Positions 1-12,600 of a stretch of DNA of 64,000 bases are shown piece after piece. The stretch comes from Temnothorax longispinosus (taxonomy: Eukaryota > Arthropoda > Insecta > Hymenoptera > Formicidae). Where the stretch lies: assembly GCF_030848805.1 (NCBI RefSeq), contig NC_092361.1, positions 2,294,001-2,358,000 on the forward strand, in the 5' to 3' direction. Every line of letters starts with the position of its first letter. Positions within the stretch are counted from its first letter, which is position 1. The position numbers were made by a program, and so were the translations under genes. A model generated the notes under the pieces. That model did not search any database. It was not told the origin of the DNA and worked only from the letters and a program-made list of their open reading frames with translations.

Positions 1-383
1 GAACAATGCGTCTCTAAAAAATGTCTCTTTAAGCGAATGTAAATTTTCCAACAATGATAAAGGGGATATCACGTTGAGACCGAAAGATACCGCCGCTCTC
101 ACGAGATACGTTGCTGTGGTAGAAGAAGGGCCAGCTCCCAAACGGGAAGCTATGGAATTATAAATTTTGCATTATCTGTTCACATTATCATAAGTCCTTA
201 GAATTATTACCCTTTTGATACAAAGTGCAAACTTTTTGGTATATTTATAAAATCGAATTTTATAAGCTTTCGAATATTTTTCTACAGAAATATAATCTAG
301 TTGAGAGAAAACCTATTGCGTAGGAATAATTTTGCGTCTTGCCCATGCGAAGTTCCGTGAAAATTTGTCACTAATCCATTAAT
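1..383. other. AT-rich non-coding stretch
   Basis: I see no exon, RNA gene or clear repeat here. It leads into the tandem repeat that begins at 384. Confidence 0.5.
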
Positions 384-634
384 GTTCATTTCTGTTATAG
401 ATTAACTTTAATCTCGGTTTAACTTCTTATCTTTTTCTAATTCTTACGTCCATTTCTACCAATATAGATTAACGTTAATCTTGGTTTAACTTCTTATGCT
501 TTTATAATTCTTATGTTCATTTCTACCAATGTTGATTAACTCTAATCTCGGTTTAACTTATTTTTCATCTTTTTCAAGGAAAAAGATAGAAGATAAGTTA
601 AATCGAGATTAAAGTTAATCTACATTGATAGAAA
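384..634. repeat. 65-bp tandem repeat ending in a foldback
   Basis: Units begin near 384, 449 and 515 with GTTCATTTCT or GTCCATTTCT. Each carries the core AATCTCGGTTTAACTT or a close variant, so the period is 65-66 bp and there are nearly three copies. The last unit (519-579) is then repeated in inverted orientation at 582-634, separated by only a few bases, which gives a palindrome centred near 580. A stray inverted fragment of the same core lies at about 970-1008. This looks like part of a dispersed non-autonomous repeat, but no target duplication could be assigned. Confidence 0.75.
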
Positions 635-1100
635 CGGAGATGATTAGAACTAGAATAAAATAAAAAGTAAGTTAAAACCTAGTGACAAAATATCTTATAA
701 TTTCTCAGACCATTTTTTAAATATTTTCAGAAATAATTGGAAAAGAATTTTCGGAATATTTCAATATTCATATGTATGAAAATTTTTGGTAAATTGCACA
801 GATTTTCTCATATCTATTTAGATTTCAAAGATATGTTAGCGGGAAAGTTCTGAAATATTTTATTCTGTTTTTTCTGAAAAAAGTTTCAATTTGTAAAAAA
901 AATCTGAAAAATTTGGAGCATTATGAGTTTTAAAATCTTTTTAGAAAAAATTCTGAGACATTTTTCTATAAAATCGAAATTAAAGTTAATCTACATCGGT
1001 GGAGATGAATAACACAACCGAATAAGATTTTTCTTGAAAACACTATCGACCGGTTGAACCGTGATAACGTATCGATGATTCAAAGTTCAAACCGTATTTT
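635..1100. other. AT-rich non-coding stretch
   Basis: The stretch has many A/T runs and short imperfect repeats of AAAATTTTT-like words. It contains one diverged copy of the upstream repeat core (about 970-1008). No exon is seen. Confidence 0.5.
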
Positions 1101-2480
1101 CGTACAAGTCATTTCTCACGCTAGATGTCGCCAACGTGAAAGATTCGCCGCCGGATCAGTGCTCGCGGTCATCTTGGAGTAAGTATCTCGGAGCGTGCGG
1201 CGCGTCGAGATATATATATCGTATTATATACTGGGACATGACAGTCCTGAGATTACGAATTTCGATAAAGGTGATACCGACTCGCCGCGTCCGTCACGAA
1301 CCCGCCACGAGCACGCCCGCGCTAACGCAGCCGCTCGCTCCGAGGCGGAATTTCGCGGTGTTTCGCGCGTGCACCGAGCCGTACCCTAACCTCGTCCGCG
1401 GATCGCCGACGAGTCGGACGCTTCGCCCTCACGTTGACAAACGTGAGTAAGTATATCTCTCATCGCACCACCGACACAAGATCGGCTCTCGAATGTCGCC
1501 TCGCGACGTGTACCGGATGTTCGCCGAGTATCGCGAATATACGGCGCGAGGAGCCTCGGAGATGTCTCGCGAGCTGTGCATTCGCGTCGCATGCGTGTTG
1601 CGTGCCTTTCGCGGCGACAAAAGGGACAAGGGCACGACGCGTTCGCGGAAATTGAGAAATGCGCGCGTTTTCTCAGCTCTCGAGTCGAGCGAGCCGCATT
1701 CGCGAGCGTCGCTGCAAGTGTGCTCCGTTTTCTCTTTTCTTTTCCCCGCTCCGCTCTCCTCCCCCCTTTTGTCGCGCCGGCCATGTGCTCGCGCGCGTTG
1801 ACACGTGCGCTCGGCGCACGTATGAATGAAACGTCACTCGCGCCAACGCGCGCCCGAGCGCATCGATCGGGCCTCTCGCCGATTCTCGATCGTCTCTTTC
1901 TCTCTCTCTCGTCCCGCTAATGATTAATCGCGTTTTCCGTCGTCGAGTGAGATAAAACCGCGCCGCCCCCCGTCACGCTTCGATATTAATCGCGGGGGGG
2001 TGGGGACGGCGAGGAGACGCGACGGGGCGGAAGGGGGCGCGGGCCTGTCGTTGGCAGTGCGCTAAACGCGGCCGCGTACTCGTGATGTATCGCGCGGACA
2101 CGCGATGCATATTCATGACGGTAAGGCGGCGTAACAAAAATGAACGAGTTTCTCGGCGTTTTGCGCGGCGACCGAGATTCGCCGCCGATCGAATGTCACG
2201 GCGGCGCCGTTACGTGGGATATACCTCATTACGAGCCTCCAACTTAACGCTTCTTCCCCTCGCCGTATCTATCCCGGGGGATCCAGGTTTCCAGGAAAAC
2301 GAAATGAGTTTCAAAGTAAAAAGATGGTTGATCCGTTATAAGTCCTCAACAAGCGCTTTTACGTCGTTGACCACGGATTCTGATTATGCACATTTAAATT
2401 ACCACCATGACGGTCATCGATGACTGACGCTGAGTTTTTTGTTTACGTTTTGCGATCAGTGATTGTCATGGAGCGACTGC
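1101..2480. other. CpG-rich block, possible promoter or 5' exon region
   Basis: Composition switches sharply to CpG-rich DNA. Two consensus-like plus-strand splice donors occur, GTAAGTAT at 1179 and GTGAGTAAGT at 1443. These could end non-coding first exons, but no matching acceptor or start codon with a convincing frame was found. The ORFs here overlap on both strands and read as arginine- and serine-rich strings, as expected by chance in such DNA. A G-rich tract lies at about 1993-2040. Confidence 0.35.
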
Positions 2481-2482
2481 CA

Positions 2483-2487
<5 letters not shown>

Positions 2488-2537
<50 letters not shown>
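2488..2537. repeat. (TA)n microsatellite
   Basis: An uninterrupted TA dinucleotide run of about 50 bases. Confidence 0.95.
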
Positions 2538-2542
<5 letters not shown>

Positions 2543-2833
2543 TTTTATGCAACTCAATACTATAAATTCAGTATTTTATTGCTCTTTTTCATATAAAGTC
2601 ATTTAATCCGGCGTGAATGAAAAATCAGCTAAAATACGCTCGACGGTGAACGTGTTAGCTTTGCAAAGTCTACTAAAGGTAGCACATCCACTGTAAACAG
2701 ATAAAGGGTTTCTATACAATATTCTTTGTTGACAAACCAAAAGTTAATTAAGCTGTCGTGTAACTTTACCTCTTTTGCCTCTATATAAGCTTTCCTAAAC
2801 GAAAATTAATTGCATCGAAAATTTAACCCGGAC

Positions 2834-2948
2834 CAAACGAGCGCGAACAAACACGGGCGAACACAGCTTGTTTCGATAATTGCAAAAATGAGTGCACCGC
2901 AAGTATTGGCGAGCAATTGCTCATTCATTTATTGTTCGTGCTCGTTTG
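2834..2948. repeat. Imperfect inverted repeat
   Basis: The arm at 2834-2850 (CAAACGAGCGCGAACAA) matches the reverse complement of 2932-2948 at 16 of 17 positions. A second, inner self-complementary segment lies around 2888-2926. It sits just before another hairpin (3023-3119), so both may be parts of one decayed transposon. No target duplication was found. Confidence 0.6.
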
Positions 2949-3022
2949 ATTTTGTACCATGTGTTTTAATGCACGACGTAACGCCGATTGCCGATTGTTT
3001 CGCAATATTCAACGGGTTTAAA

Positions 3023-3119
3023 GGCTACGTTCCGATAATTCACTGCCAGTACTAAAAATCTATAGTGTACACGATGTAAACTATATAGATTCTCTGGCAG
3101 TGAATATCGGAACGTACCC
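3023..3119. repeat. 97-bp hairpin, MITE remnant or miRNA-like foldback
   Basis: The left arm begins GGCTACGTTCCGATAATTCA and the right arm, reverse complemented, begins GGGTACGTTCCGATATTCA. Pairing continues through CACTGCCAG and then, less perfectly, through ATCTATA, leaving a short loop near 3072. The size and near-perfect arm resemble a miRNA precursor, but the GGG-like ends also fit a short inverted-repeat transposon. I recognise no known miRNA seed. It lies directly upstream of the exon acceptor at 3193. Confidence 0.6.
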
Positions 3120-3303
3120 AAAGAAAGAATAACTCATTAAAACATCGAATACACGTGCTAATGTTCGCTTTTCTCTGTTTTTTTTTTTTACAGTTTTCCG
3201 CGGTCGCGCGTTTGAATTGCCTTCTCGACGAGTCGAGGCGCTAATTAGGGCCGAGTGGAAGTGCACGACGACGAAGTCACCGTTGACGGACGCGTCTCGC
3301 GAC

Positions 3304-3450
3304 ATGGTGGAGACGACCGCAGCACCGACGCAGTCCGTCGATGGACAAACGCAGTTCGGTAACACGCGTCACTTCGAAGATCCGTCAGACTGCATCTTCG
3401 TCTTCAAGAACACGTTCTCGGATTACGAGGAGCCGCCCTCCGACGAAGAG
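3304..3450 (+). CDS. Candidate coding exon, acidic N-terminal segment, product unknown
   Basis: The exon runs from 3194, after a T-rich tract and an acceptor (TTTACAG), to 3450, before a strong donor (GTGAGT at 3451). The frame is open across the whole exon. An ATG at 3304 in good context (GACATGG) would give 49 codons ending in phase 0. The peptide starts MVETTAAPTQ, has a central aromatic patch (CIFVFKNTF) and ends acidic (SDYEEPPSDEE). Because the frame stays open back to the acceptor, it could be an internal exon with about 36 further codons rather than the start. I do not recognise the family. No partner exon was identified; the intron downstream must be long. The agreement of acceptor, open frame and donor is what separates it from chance ORFs. 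Confidence 0.5.
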
Positions 3451-6400
3451 GTGAGTAACGACATTCGACTTTCATATACAGCTTCTGTATACGCAATATT
3501 ACTTACTCGTTTAACGAGGCGCGATTCTACATGGCGAAGTGGCTCAGTTGCGACAGCCGCTTACATATTTTTCGAATGTTGCCGGAATATCGCAATCGCA
3601 CATCCTGCGCCTATAAGTCAAATAATATCTCCGTAAAAAGAAAGTTGTGCTTCGGTTTCTTTGAAATTGCGACATATACGCGGAGTGTAATCTGTAATTT
3701 ATTACGGTGACATGTATATAATTCTCGAACGTGCCGGTTTGATTTGCCGAGTAAAAAATACCGTTAGTTCGTTTCTCTCATGAATATACAGCTCGGCTTG
3801 AATTATGCTTGTTAATTATCGAATTGATATCGAAATACACCGATTAAATATTTTATATGTTATCTTTTCTTTACCGCGGCTATTTTACGGGAAATTTTAG
3901 TTACATTTAATTTGTTTCTTTTGTTTTTGCGATACGATGATGCATGAAAGAATTTTAAAACGCTCTCTCTCTCATGCTATATATAGTAGTAGAATAATTA
4001 AAAACCGGTTCGTTTGGCTATGTTTAATCCAACTCCGATCGTACGAATAATCTGGCTACACATGTTCGCATATTAATCTAATAAGAATCATTTACTTTGT
4101 AATACAAGGTCAAACGGTTCTGCACCTTCGAATTGTGCGGCGTTTATACTTGATCGAACGTAAATTGGCGTGCCGCGCATGACCTAAAAGTTACGCGAGA
4201 TGTGCGAAAACGCTTCATGTTATAACGTATTTAGCAAATAAAGTAGCAGCCTATGTGCGTGTTGGCAATTGTCGCGGGACTGGAGAAGCCTCCTTCGATT
4301 GGCTTCTCTGGCTCGATGTCGGTCGCCGTTAGAAAACGAGGAACGATAAAAAAAAGTCAGGGGAACGATTTTAAAGCACGACTTTACGGTCGATCACATG
4401 GCGGCGGATTAAATTATTCCGCTCTACATTTTTCTTTCAGTCGCATGGGGCTCCCGTGCGTTCTCTCTCTCTTTGTCTCATTCTGTCTCTCTCTCTCTCT
4501 CTCGCTCTCGTTTGGATGCAGTAAAGTCCGATACCATGCTGCACAAACGCTTTAATACCTGATTGCTTTCCGCTCTGCGTGTGAGACGTCTCGCCCGGGG
4601 AGCTTTGGTAAAATATATTATTCAAAGGCACCCACGTCATAATCGCTCGTTTCTGAAATACTCGTCTCCGGTGTAGGGCGCAAAATCGTGGTTGAATTAT
4701 TACCGCGACAAGTCTCTCTATCGCGCTGTATAAATGATTGTCGTGTCATATTACAATAGGATTATCGTGAAAGGATTTCCCGTTTTTTCCCGCGTGAAAC
4801 GGGAATGTGATTAGTGTGCGGCGAAAAAAAAAGAAAAATTTTACTTTTCACGCGGACAAAAGCTATCGCGGTGTGGAAATTTTATATATTTATTATTAAC
4901 GTGGAAACGTCGCCGTGCATGTCGCTGGAGTAACAGGTCCGTTTAAACAATATCCGAACCCGCGAATTTCAATTTTTCTCGAGCAGGATCGATGACGTCC
5001 GACAGCGGCATCTTATAAATCCACTTCGTAACGTCGATTATGAGCGATTCGCGCATAATGCATATCCTCCGTCGTATCGCGATCGCATCGCGTTCCTACG
5101 TGTATTCGGGAATATCTACGGCACCATCTCCGTGGTGTGTCTCTCGGTTACTTGTTAGGTCGCGTGTTCGCTCGTTCGCGAGGACCGTCGTCGTGTCGTG
5201 GCGCCCGATAGCGCCGAGATAAAATGTCGCAACCGAACGCGTACATACAATGTGTCGCGCGCGGCAGTACTTTCCGAAAATATCCTCGCTCCGGAGTTGC
5301 GAAGTTGTTGCAAAAAGCAAAAATAACCATCCGAGATAGTAGTCGGTTCGTGCAATGCGCGTGGGAAACGAGCGCAGGTCCGATAAGAATAGTCGCGACT
5401 ACGAGCAGGTGAGACCGCTCGAGCGCGAGAAAATTTATGCGAGGAGAGTCGGGGTCGCGGTGTAACCGGCCACGTGAATGTTTAATTAACATGGTGCTTA
5501 AAGAGATCTCGTCTTTGGCGACCGCGCTGCATTGCTGACCGCGACAACGAAAGAATATTTCTCTCGGGGAATGTGTGGATTGTTTGTCGTCACATTGATA
5601 TACCTCAACGCAAGAATAATATACGTATAATTATGCATGATAATTAACACGCGGGAGTTAAGAGAGAGGCAAGCGGATAGCTATGCAGAAACGAGATGGA
5701 ATTACGACGGCGGGGGTTGAAAGGGCGAAATGTTGAAACAGAATATGAGAGACGGAAGACGATGTATAACGGTGAAAACGATCAATCATTCGAGAGGACC
5801 AGAAAACGGTTGCCTCGCGGCTGCAAATAACATCCCGCGTACGCGTGTGTGCGTGCGTACGTGTGTGCGCGCCGGTCAAAAGCATCGGCGCGGGACCGGG
5901 ACGTATTGCGAGTTACTGTTCTCGGCCGCTTCCGTCGAAGCCCTGAAACGTCCTGCTCCTTTTTTTTCTCTCTGCTCGTCAGTATACAGAGAGCAGTCGC
6001 AGTTTGCCTCTTCTCTTTTCCTTAAAGCTCTCGCTCGCTCTAAATTTCCTCATTAGCGACTCCGCGCGCGAGTGTGTCGATTCCTTTGCAGTTGTTTCTT
6101 AATGAGGGACTGCTTTTTCTGTATACACTCGTGCCGAAGTATGCTATGAGGGAGATAATGGAATTTTTTCTCCGGTGAACGTGCGTGCGCGAAAACGAAT
6201 ATCGCAGTCGCTTTCTGATCTATGCCAAACCACCGCCAGTCATTCTGCCTTTAAACAACGCATGGAGATTTTCCAAACCGATTAAAGCGGGACGACGTGG
6301 CGCTGCCAAAACTCATAATTGTGCATCCCGGTGGGACGGGGAACAAGGGAGAGACGAAGAAGGAGCGAGAGAGATGGAGAGAGAGACGCACCCATTTGCT

Positions 6401-7380
6401 TTGCGAACTCAACGAATCGCTTATTCTTCGCAATGTCGCGTCGCATTAATGACGGACGCGGCGGCTGTCGAAGCGTCGTGTCATATCACCTGTTTCGCCG
6501 TGCACTAAATATACATCCCCCGGTTTTTGTTCGACTCGTCCGTCGGACGGCGGCCGACACGTGTCGCCGGTCAAATTTTGATAAGCGACGAACGCGGTCG
6601 GATGAATCCTATCTGCTCGGTGCACCGAAAGTTAAATATTATCGACCGCGATCGCGACGACACGTTTCGATGATAAAATAAGCGAAGCCGCAACACGTCG
6701 CGGCTTCGGCGCGCGCTTTCGTCGGGTTTCCAGCAATTAAAACACACGAGTCACCTGATTCGTCGGGATTTAATTTCAATTCCGTTTCGCCTGGCGATCC
6801 CGATGAACAAATTAATTTACTTTAACAGGATCTCTTATCTCGCGAACACTCTCGTGAAAGATATTTATCGTTCTTTGTAATCCGGATCAAAAAAAGCGAA
6901 AAGCCTATCCAATCTTTTAAAAATGTTATACAAAAGTTGAGAGCCGCGTAAAATAGTTTTTAATTTAATTTCTCTAGAAATAGTTAAGAGTGCAGAGTCG
7001 AATAAAATTGAAAATTTCCTGACGTGCGTAGGCAGTTGGCTATTATGTGTGACGCAAATGTTTTACAACGCATCGTATATATTGTCCGCTCTGTATTAAT
7101 CAGCGCGACGACAGGTATGTCACGTGATTTAGCTTGCTTTTAAGATTAAATTAACTTGCCTAGCGCTGCTAGAGAAAATGCGCTTGGCTATGAAATATCA
7201 TGCCTCGCGCGCTGACTTGCCGCTTAACTATCAGATCGTAAATCACGATATATTTGCACCGTGCCTTCGATAATCCATGGCGAGGTAAATACACGCCAAT
7301 ATTAGCCACTATTATTACACGTTAGCACCTACGTTATCGAGATGCTCGATCCTTTATGCACAATTAAAATTTCCGCCGTG
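3451..7380. other. Non-coding stretch (intron or intergenic)
   Basis: I found no supported exon. It holds a CT-rich run near 4460-4512, a CpG-rich segment at about 5040-6700 whose overlapping ORFs look like chance, and GT/CG alternation near 5838-5872. Confidence 0.45.
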
Positions 7381-7403
7381 GAAAGATAAATTCTGAATTT
7401 GCC

Positions 7404-7430
7404 GAGAGAGAGAAAGAGAGAGAGAGAGAG
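7404..7430. repeat. (GA)n microsatellite
   Basis: A GAGA tract with one AAAG interruption, on the plus strand. Confidence 0.9.
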
Positions 7431-7737
7431 GAATTCTCTCATCACCCTTCATATTTTTCGCATCTCCCGCCCCGCCCTCCCGGTAGCGAAGATGGTTAAC
7501 TAACTCGAGAGGCGAATGATTGATGCCAGACATTTACGGTGCATAAACCGGTTAACGCGGGCGACGACGTTTACGGCGAAATTTTTCGAATATCTCGGCG
7601 CAATGATGAAATTGGCGGGCGATAGATCAATAAAAGCGTTGTTGCCGGCGCGGCAAAGGAAGGGATCTAGGCAGCTCCAGCTGCGGTTTATTTCGGGTTT
7701 TAGGTCCGTGGATGCACGATGTCTCGTCTCTAAGAGG

Positions 7738-7800
7738 CGCGCGCGCGCACACACACGCACACGCTCGCGCGCGCACGCTCTCCGCGCGTGTGCGCGCGGA
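7738..7800. repeat. Alternating CG/CA tract
   Basis: A run of alternating pyrimidine-purine dinucleotides (CG, CA, TG) with a few breaks, of the kind that can adopt Z-DNA. It has no coding support even though ORFs cross it. Confidence 0.75.
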
Positions 7801-10800
7801 GCGTGTAAACGCGAAGAGAGAAATAGATTATTTAGCGGCCAATAAACGCAGTAAAACGCAATGTAGTCCGCGTTTCTCGTTTATAGTGCCGCTGCGCGAC
7901 AATCATAAACAGCGCAATTTTGTTTACGGTGCGTATATGCGCCAGAATGAGATACGTACGCACCTGTCGCGAGGAAAACGTAATTACCTGCGCGGCCGCG
8001 GCGTGCCGAATTTAAGAGCTCCCCGCCTCAGTCTCGCGTCCGTGCATTTGATCCGACCGTGATAATCGGCAAAACGATCGTCCCGCATTCGCAGGTGCAT
8101 TTCGAGCCCGATAAATTGCAGACGCGGGTATATATATATTCGCGGGGCTGTATTTCGTATCTGTGGAATTGAAATTGCGCGCCACCGAAGAGACCTCGCG
8201 CGACATATCGGTTTATACACGCGACACACGTCGTGTGTGTACCACCGCGATGATTTTCATGGCGGCGTTTATATACTGCGGGTTTTGGACTGGGTTTTCG
8301 AAATAGCACGCGCGCGGATGGAATCGCGTTCAGGAAAAAGGCAAATTGCAGATTGGTCGGCTCAACGCGACGAGCAATATCGAATGGGAAAAGGGAACGG
8401 CGGAGGGGGACAAGTGATCCCGACCGCTTTGTTAAGCCTTTTACAGTCCGCCCGTTCCGAAAGAACGGCCTATTAACTTCAATTTTTTTGTCCCTCCCCC
8501 AGGTGAACGCTATTTCCTAACGGCTTAAAGGCGCTTTGTCGCGTGTAATTGCGCGTACAAATAACGCAATTTTAATTCTGTTTTAACAGAGGGGACAATA
8601 GTGACACTAACGACCGTACGAAAAATACTAAAGAGAGCTAATAACTCGGCAAAACCGAAAGAGCTATAATTGACGACAAATCCATCCGGTTTATATCGAG
8701 TTGTGTATCGCGCGTAGAATTAAACGCAATTTTTTCTATTTCTTTCTTCGCTCATGAATAATACGTTCGCTAAATTATTCATAAGTCACACCTTGCGTGC
8801 CGGATAAAGCGTCGCAAGTTCTAAAATAAGATCCCAGCCGGTGGAGTGGCGTCGTACCTTTCGCGAAATTAAAAGGTTAATTAATCCTGCCTGGGATGAC
8901 GAAAGTCGCGATGAATTCTGCTTTTCAGAAATGATGAATCGTATATTAATATTAAAATATCAACCATGTTGTAATGTCTCCGAGTGTGTCTCTAAAAAAA
9001 AGAAGAGAGAGAGAGAGAAAAAGAAAAAAATACAAGAAACTGGTTTCTATATTATTGTAAGCGTATTTTTCGTTCGGAATAGTGCGAGCTTTTAATAGAC
9101 GTTTCGGTTCCTTACCGCCGAAATTTCGATCAGGAGATGCGACTGTCGGGACGATCGATGATAATAGTTAAAGCTGAGCGATGACCACAATATCCGTCCA
9201 CAAATCGTGTTCAACGACTGTGTTTAGATAACCATCTTTCTATCTAGTGGATAACGGAGAGGCTTCTTAGTAGTTGGGGGGAAGAACTTTATCTACATTG
9301 AACAAGGTCACGTTCGCGTGCCAGCCGTCGCTTCTGGATTTTCTTACGTGATATACGTATCGTCGTGCTTGAGCAGTTCGGAATCTATCTCAAGCCGCAG
9401 AGACCATAAGCTTCTTACGAGTCTTGGAATCGTAACTTTCCGGCTGCAGACGTCGTCGTGCCGTTGATACCAGAAGTCACATCTCCAATCATCACTGCGC
9501 GAAGCCGGGAACATAATGATTAATAATTCAGTAGCCGGCGACATTAATGCTAAAAGAAAACAGGCAATTTTGTGACTTTTCCCATTAACTGCGAAACGCG
9601 CACTTTCTCGTTGCCAATCTAAAATTGGAATTAAGTTGCTTTAATTGCGGTTAACTCCCGGTAATTTCCGGTCAGTCAGCGGTCCGGTGTCCTTGGGGGG
9701 GGGGGGGAAACTCGAACATCGTCGGGGCATAAAATGTTTATACGTCGGGGCGCTGCACTTGCTAATTTTGGCGCGTCGACACCCCGTGGCGAAAGAGATT
9801 CGATCTGTGCGGCTCGCGAATCGGGAGGTGGCATTGAAGATAAGCAGGAAGGTCGCGACGGATCACGTATTATACGTATCGCACGTGCACGAATATAAGC
9901 AATGTCGCGATCTGGCACGCGGACGTGTAATGCGGAAAAACTTTCGAGAGCGATTAGAACGTACGGCGTATAAATCGCCGACGCGACGTTCTTTATTTAT
10001 GATATGTTTAACCGAGAGTAAACCGTTGCGCAAACGGCAGCTTCTTCGTGGATAAATGGAACTTCGTGGTAAAGAGGTGGTTCAAATAGGATGTCAGCGA
10101 CGAAACTTATCATTCTCACATATGTCCGAGCGTAAACGCGTCCAACCGGAAGGCCATTAGGTCGCGTTTCAACAACGGCTACTCGGAATGGTTTCTTTAT
10201 AGCATTTCCGCTCTAATAATTTGATTGCAGCACTCTCTTCTAAATTTAGGTTCGCTATATTATATTGGCTCTTTATTAATTTAAACACTGTGCGAACACC
10301 GTGGGCCTTTTATAGTAAGACACAGCCGATTTTTTATTTATGATTTCTACGGGAACGGGAAAAAAATTGCAACATATACATGTAAGTATAGAAATCCTAT
10401 GTAAGTATAGAAATTACTTTTTGAAACCTTAAAGATGATATATGAATTTTTATAGATTTCTTGTAACACAGATTTCAAAAATTCCTTGGATTTAAAAGTC
10501 TCAGGATGTCCGGGTGAGTGCTCCAAAAACACGGTGTCCGCGCAATGTTAATTTAGTTTATTTGATTATGCTAACTTAATAGACGACCATGGCGGTTCGT
10601 TGTGTCTATAATATACGCTTACACGCTTTAGGTTCGCTATACATGGCTTTGCCATGCTACACTGTTAAATTCGTAGTGTCAAATTATATTCAATTTGTTA
10701 TTTTTAACCATTTCTGTGGGTCGCCACTCAAAATGTGTTAATTTAACTAAACCAATGGAGTGAAAATAATACCGTTTTGTGTTAAAATAATAAACTTCAT

Positions 10801-12600
10801 ACATGGCGTACATGGTTAAAAATAACAAAATGTTATTTAATTCAAGGTATAACATATGGTTTAAATTTCATCCTTAAATATTTAACAGAGCACATGTATA
10901 TAACACAGCTTAATATTACGTACGTTTCGTACGCTCATTATTACGCGTTATTACGTCATACGAGATAGTGAAGATGTTAATCACTTGGTATCAAATTAGA
11001 ACATAATCCTGCTAGGTTGAAGCTAGCTCTTCCGCTCGTAATTCCCGTAAAACGGGATCGTGAAATCGGGACGGCGCGGCGGGAAGGATAGGCGGCTTGA
11101 ATCGGCGAAATGGCGAAATCCCACGGTGTGAGCGGGCGGCGAATATAATTTGGCACGTGTGTCACACGCGGGGCGCAATGCGTAAAGGAACGTGATGGGT
11201 GAGAAGCTGATTTACGATCCCCACCCGCGCGGTACGACAGACCGCACATTTCCGTGGGAATACTCTCCTCCCCCTTCCCGCGCAACACACGGTTTATCCT
11301 AAATCAGTTTAAATCGCCTCGCGTGGGCGACGCAATCTGACTGCAATTGATGTCCACCGGGGAAGAATTTCCGAATTTACGCTCTCCCGCTGGCGTCACA
11401 TTATAATTAGACGATTACTATATTTACGCCGTGCCCATATTGTCACGCGCGCGCGCGTTTATTGTAGCGCCGGTATGTACATCGCATTACTGTTTGACGT
11501 ATGCATGCTCATTGTGCCGCGCGACCACACCGCCGAAATTATGTTAACCAGCGTGCTCGACATACACACACACACATACACACGCGGCGCAGTAAACAAA
11601 TTATTTTATTATCGTTGAAACCTCATTTCCCCGCGTCTCGCGCGCGCGCGGTTGATGTGCACACGCTTTAACACGATGCGGGCTTTTGTCATCTTATTAA
11701 GCGTTACAGCTTTTTGTTGATCGCTGGAATTCTCGAACGTCTCGTCGCTCTTCGATACTATAAGTACGAGCGATACCGGGCGTCGTTACACGAGCGGTTA
11801 AATTCGCCGTATGCGTTATAGGAGCAAAAGGCACACGCGCGCGCGTCTTCGGGAGAACTACGGTGATTCATGCGGGGCGATTTATTAGCTCGTATTAGCG
11901 GCGTCCCGCGACAACACGCACGTCGTGAAAGAAAGCCCCGCGGGGATAAAATAGGAACATAGGACTCCCTTTTGTCGAGGGTACGCGGCAAGGCGCGGCG
12001 CGACTCGCGTACGTCCCGTCGTGTTTATAATTATCGCGCGTTGCCGCTATTCCGCGGGCGGAAGGTATACGTGCCGTATGTGGACCGTCCGTCCCGCGTC
12101 TTGGAAGTGAGCGGCAGGCCACCCTGCGGTCCGTTAGGTCCAACTATTTCTGTACTGTATGCCCCGGTGGCTCTTTACGCATCGCGCGACCCGCCGCGCC
12201 ATTCCGCTCGCTCCCCGTTAAAAGACGTTTCGAAAACGTCGAAATCGGAGACGCGAAGGCGTCTTCGTTCTTCATTCGTTTCGTCAAAAAGCCGCGTGCT
12301 CGTCTCTGACAATAAGAAGACATTTTCGTTTCCTGATTTATCCGCGCCATCTCCGCCGTCTCTCTCGTAATTTTCCCAAGCTGGCATCCGCACGGACGCG
12401 TCGTAGCCCCTCCGTCCAGCTATTTTAGATTCGTTTGTTTCGACGCGGTTCGCTTTTACTACTCTAAAACTCATAATTAACGTTACATGGCGCAAATATT
12501 CTATTGCGCAATGAATTCTTATGTAAGAGTCGCGAAAGATTCTGAGGAGAGATTGCGTGCGCTACAGAGATAAATTCTGTCGCACATTCTCCTATATGTC
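7801..12600. other. Non-coding stretch with simple repeats
   Basis: No supported exon. It contains an A/GA-rich tract at about 8993-9030, a 13-base G run at 9695-9707, a duplicated word TGTAAGTATAGAAAT near 10381-10414, and inverted copies of TTGTTATTTTTAACCAT at about 10695-10711 and 10812-10828. Short CG and CA runs lie near 11445 and 11568. ORFs around 11760-12500 overlap on both strands in CpG-rich DNA. Confidence 0.45.
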
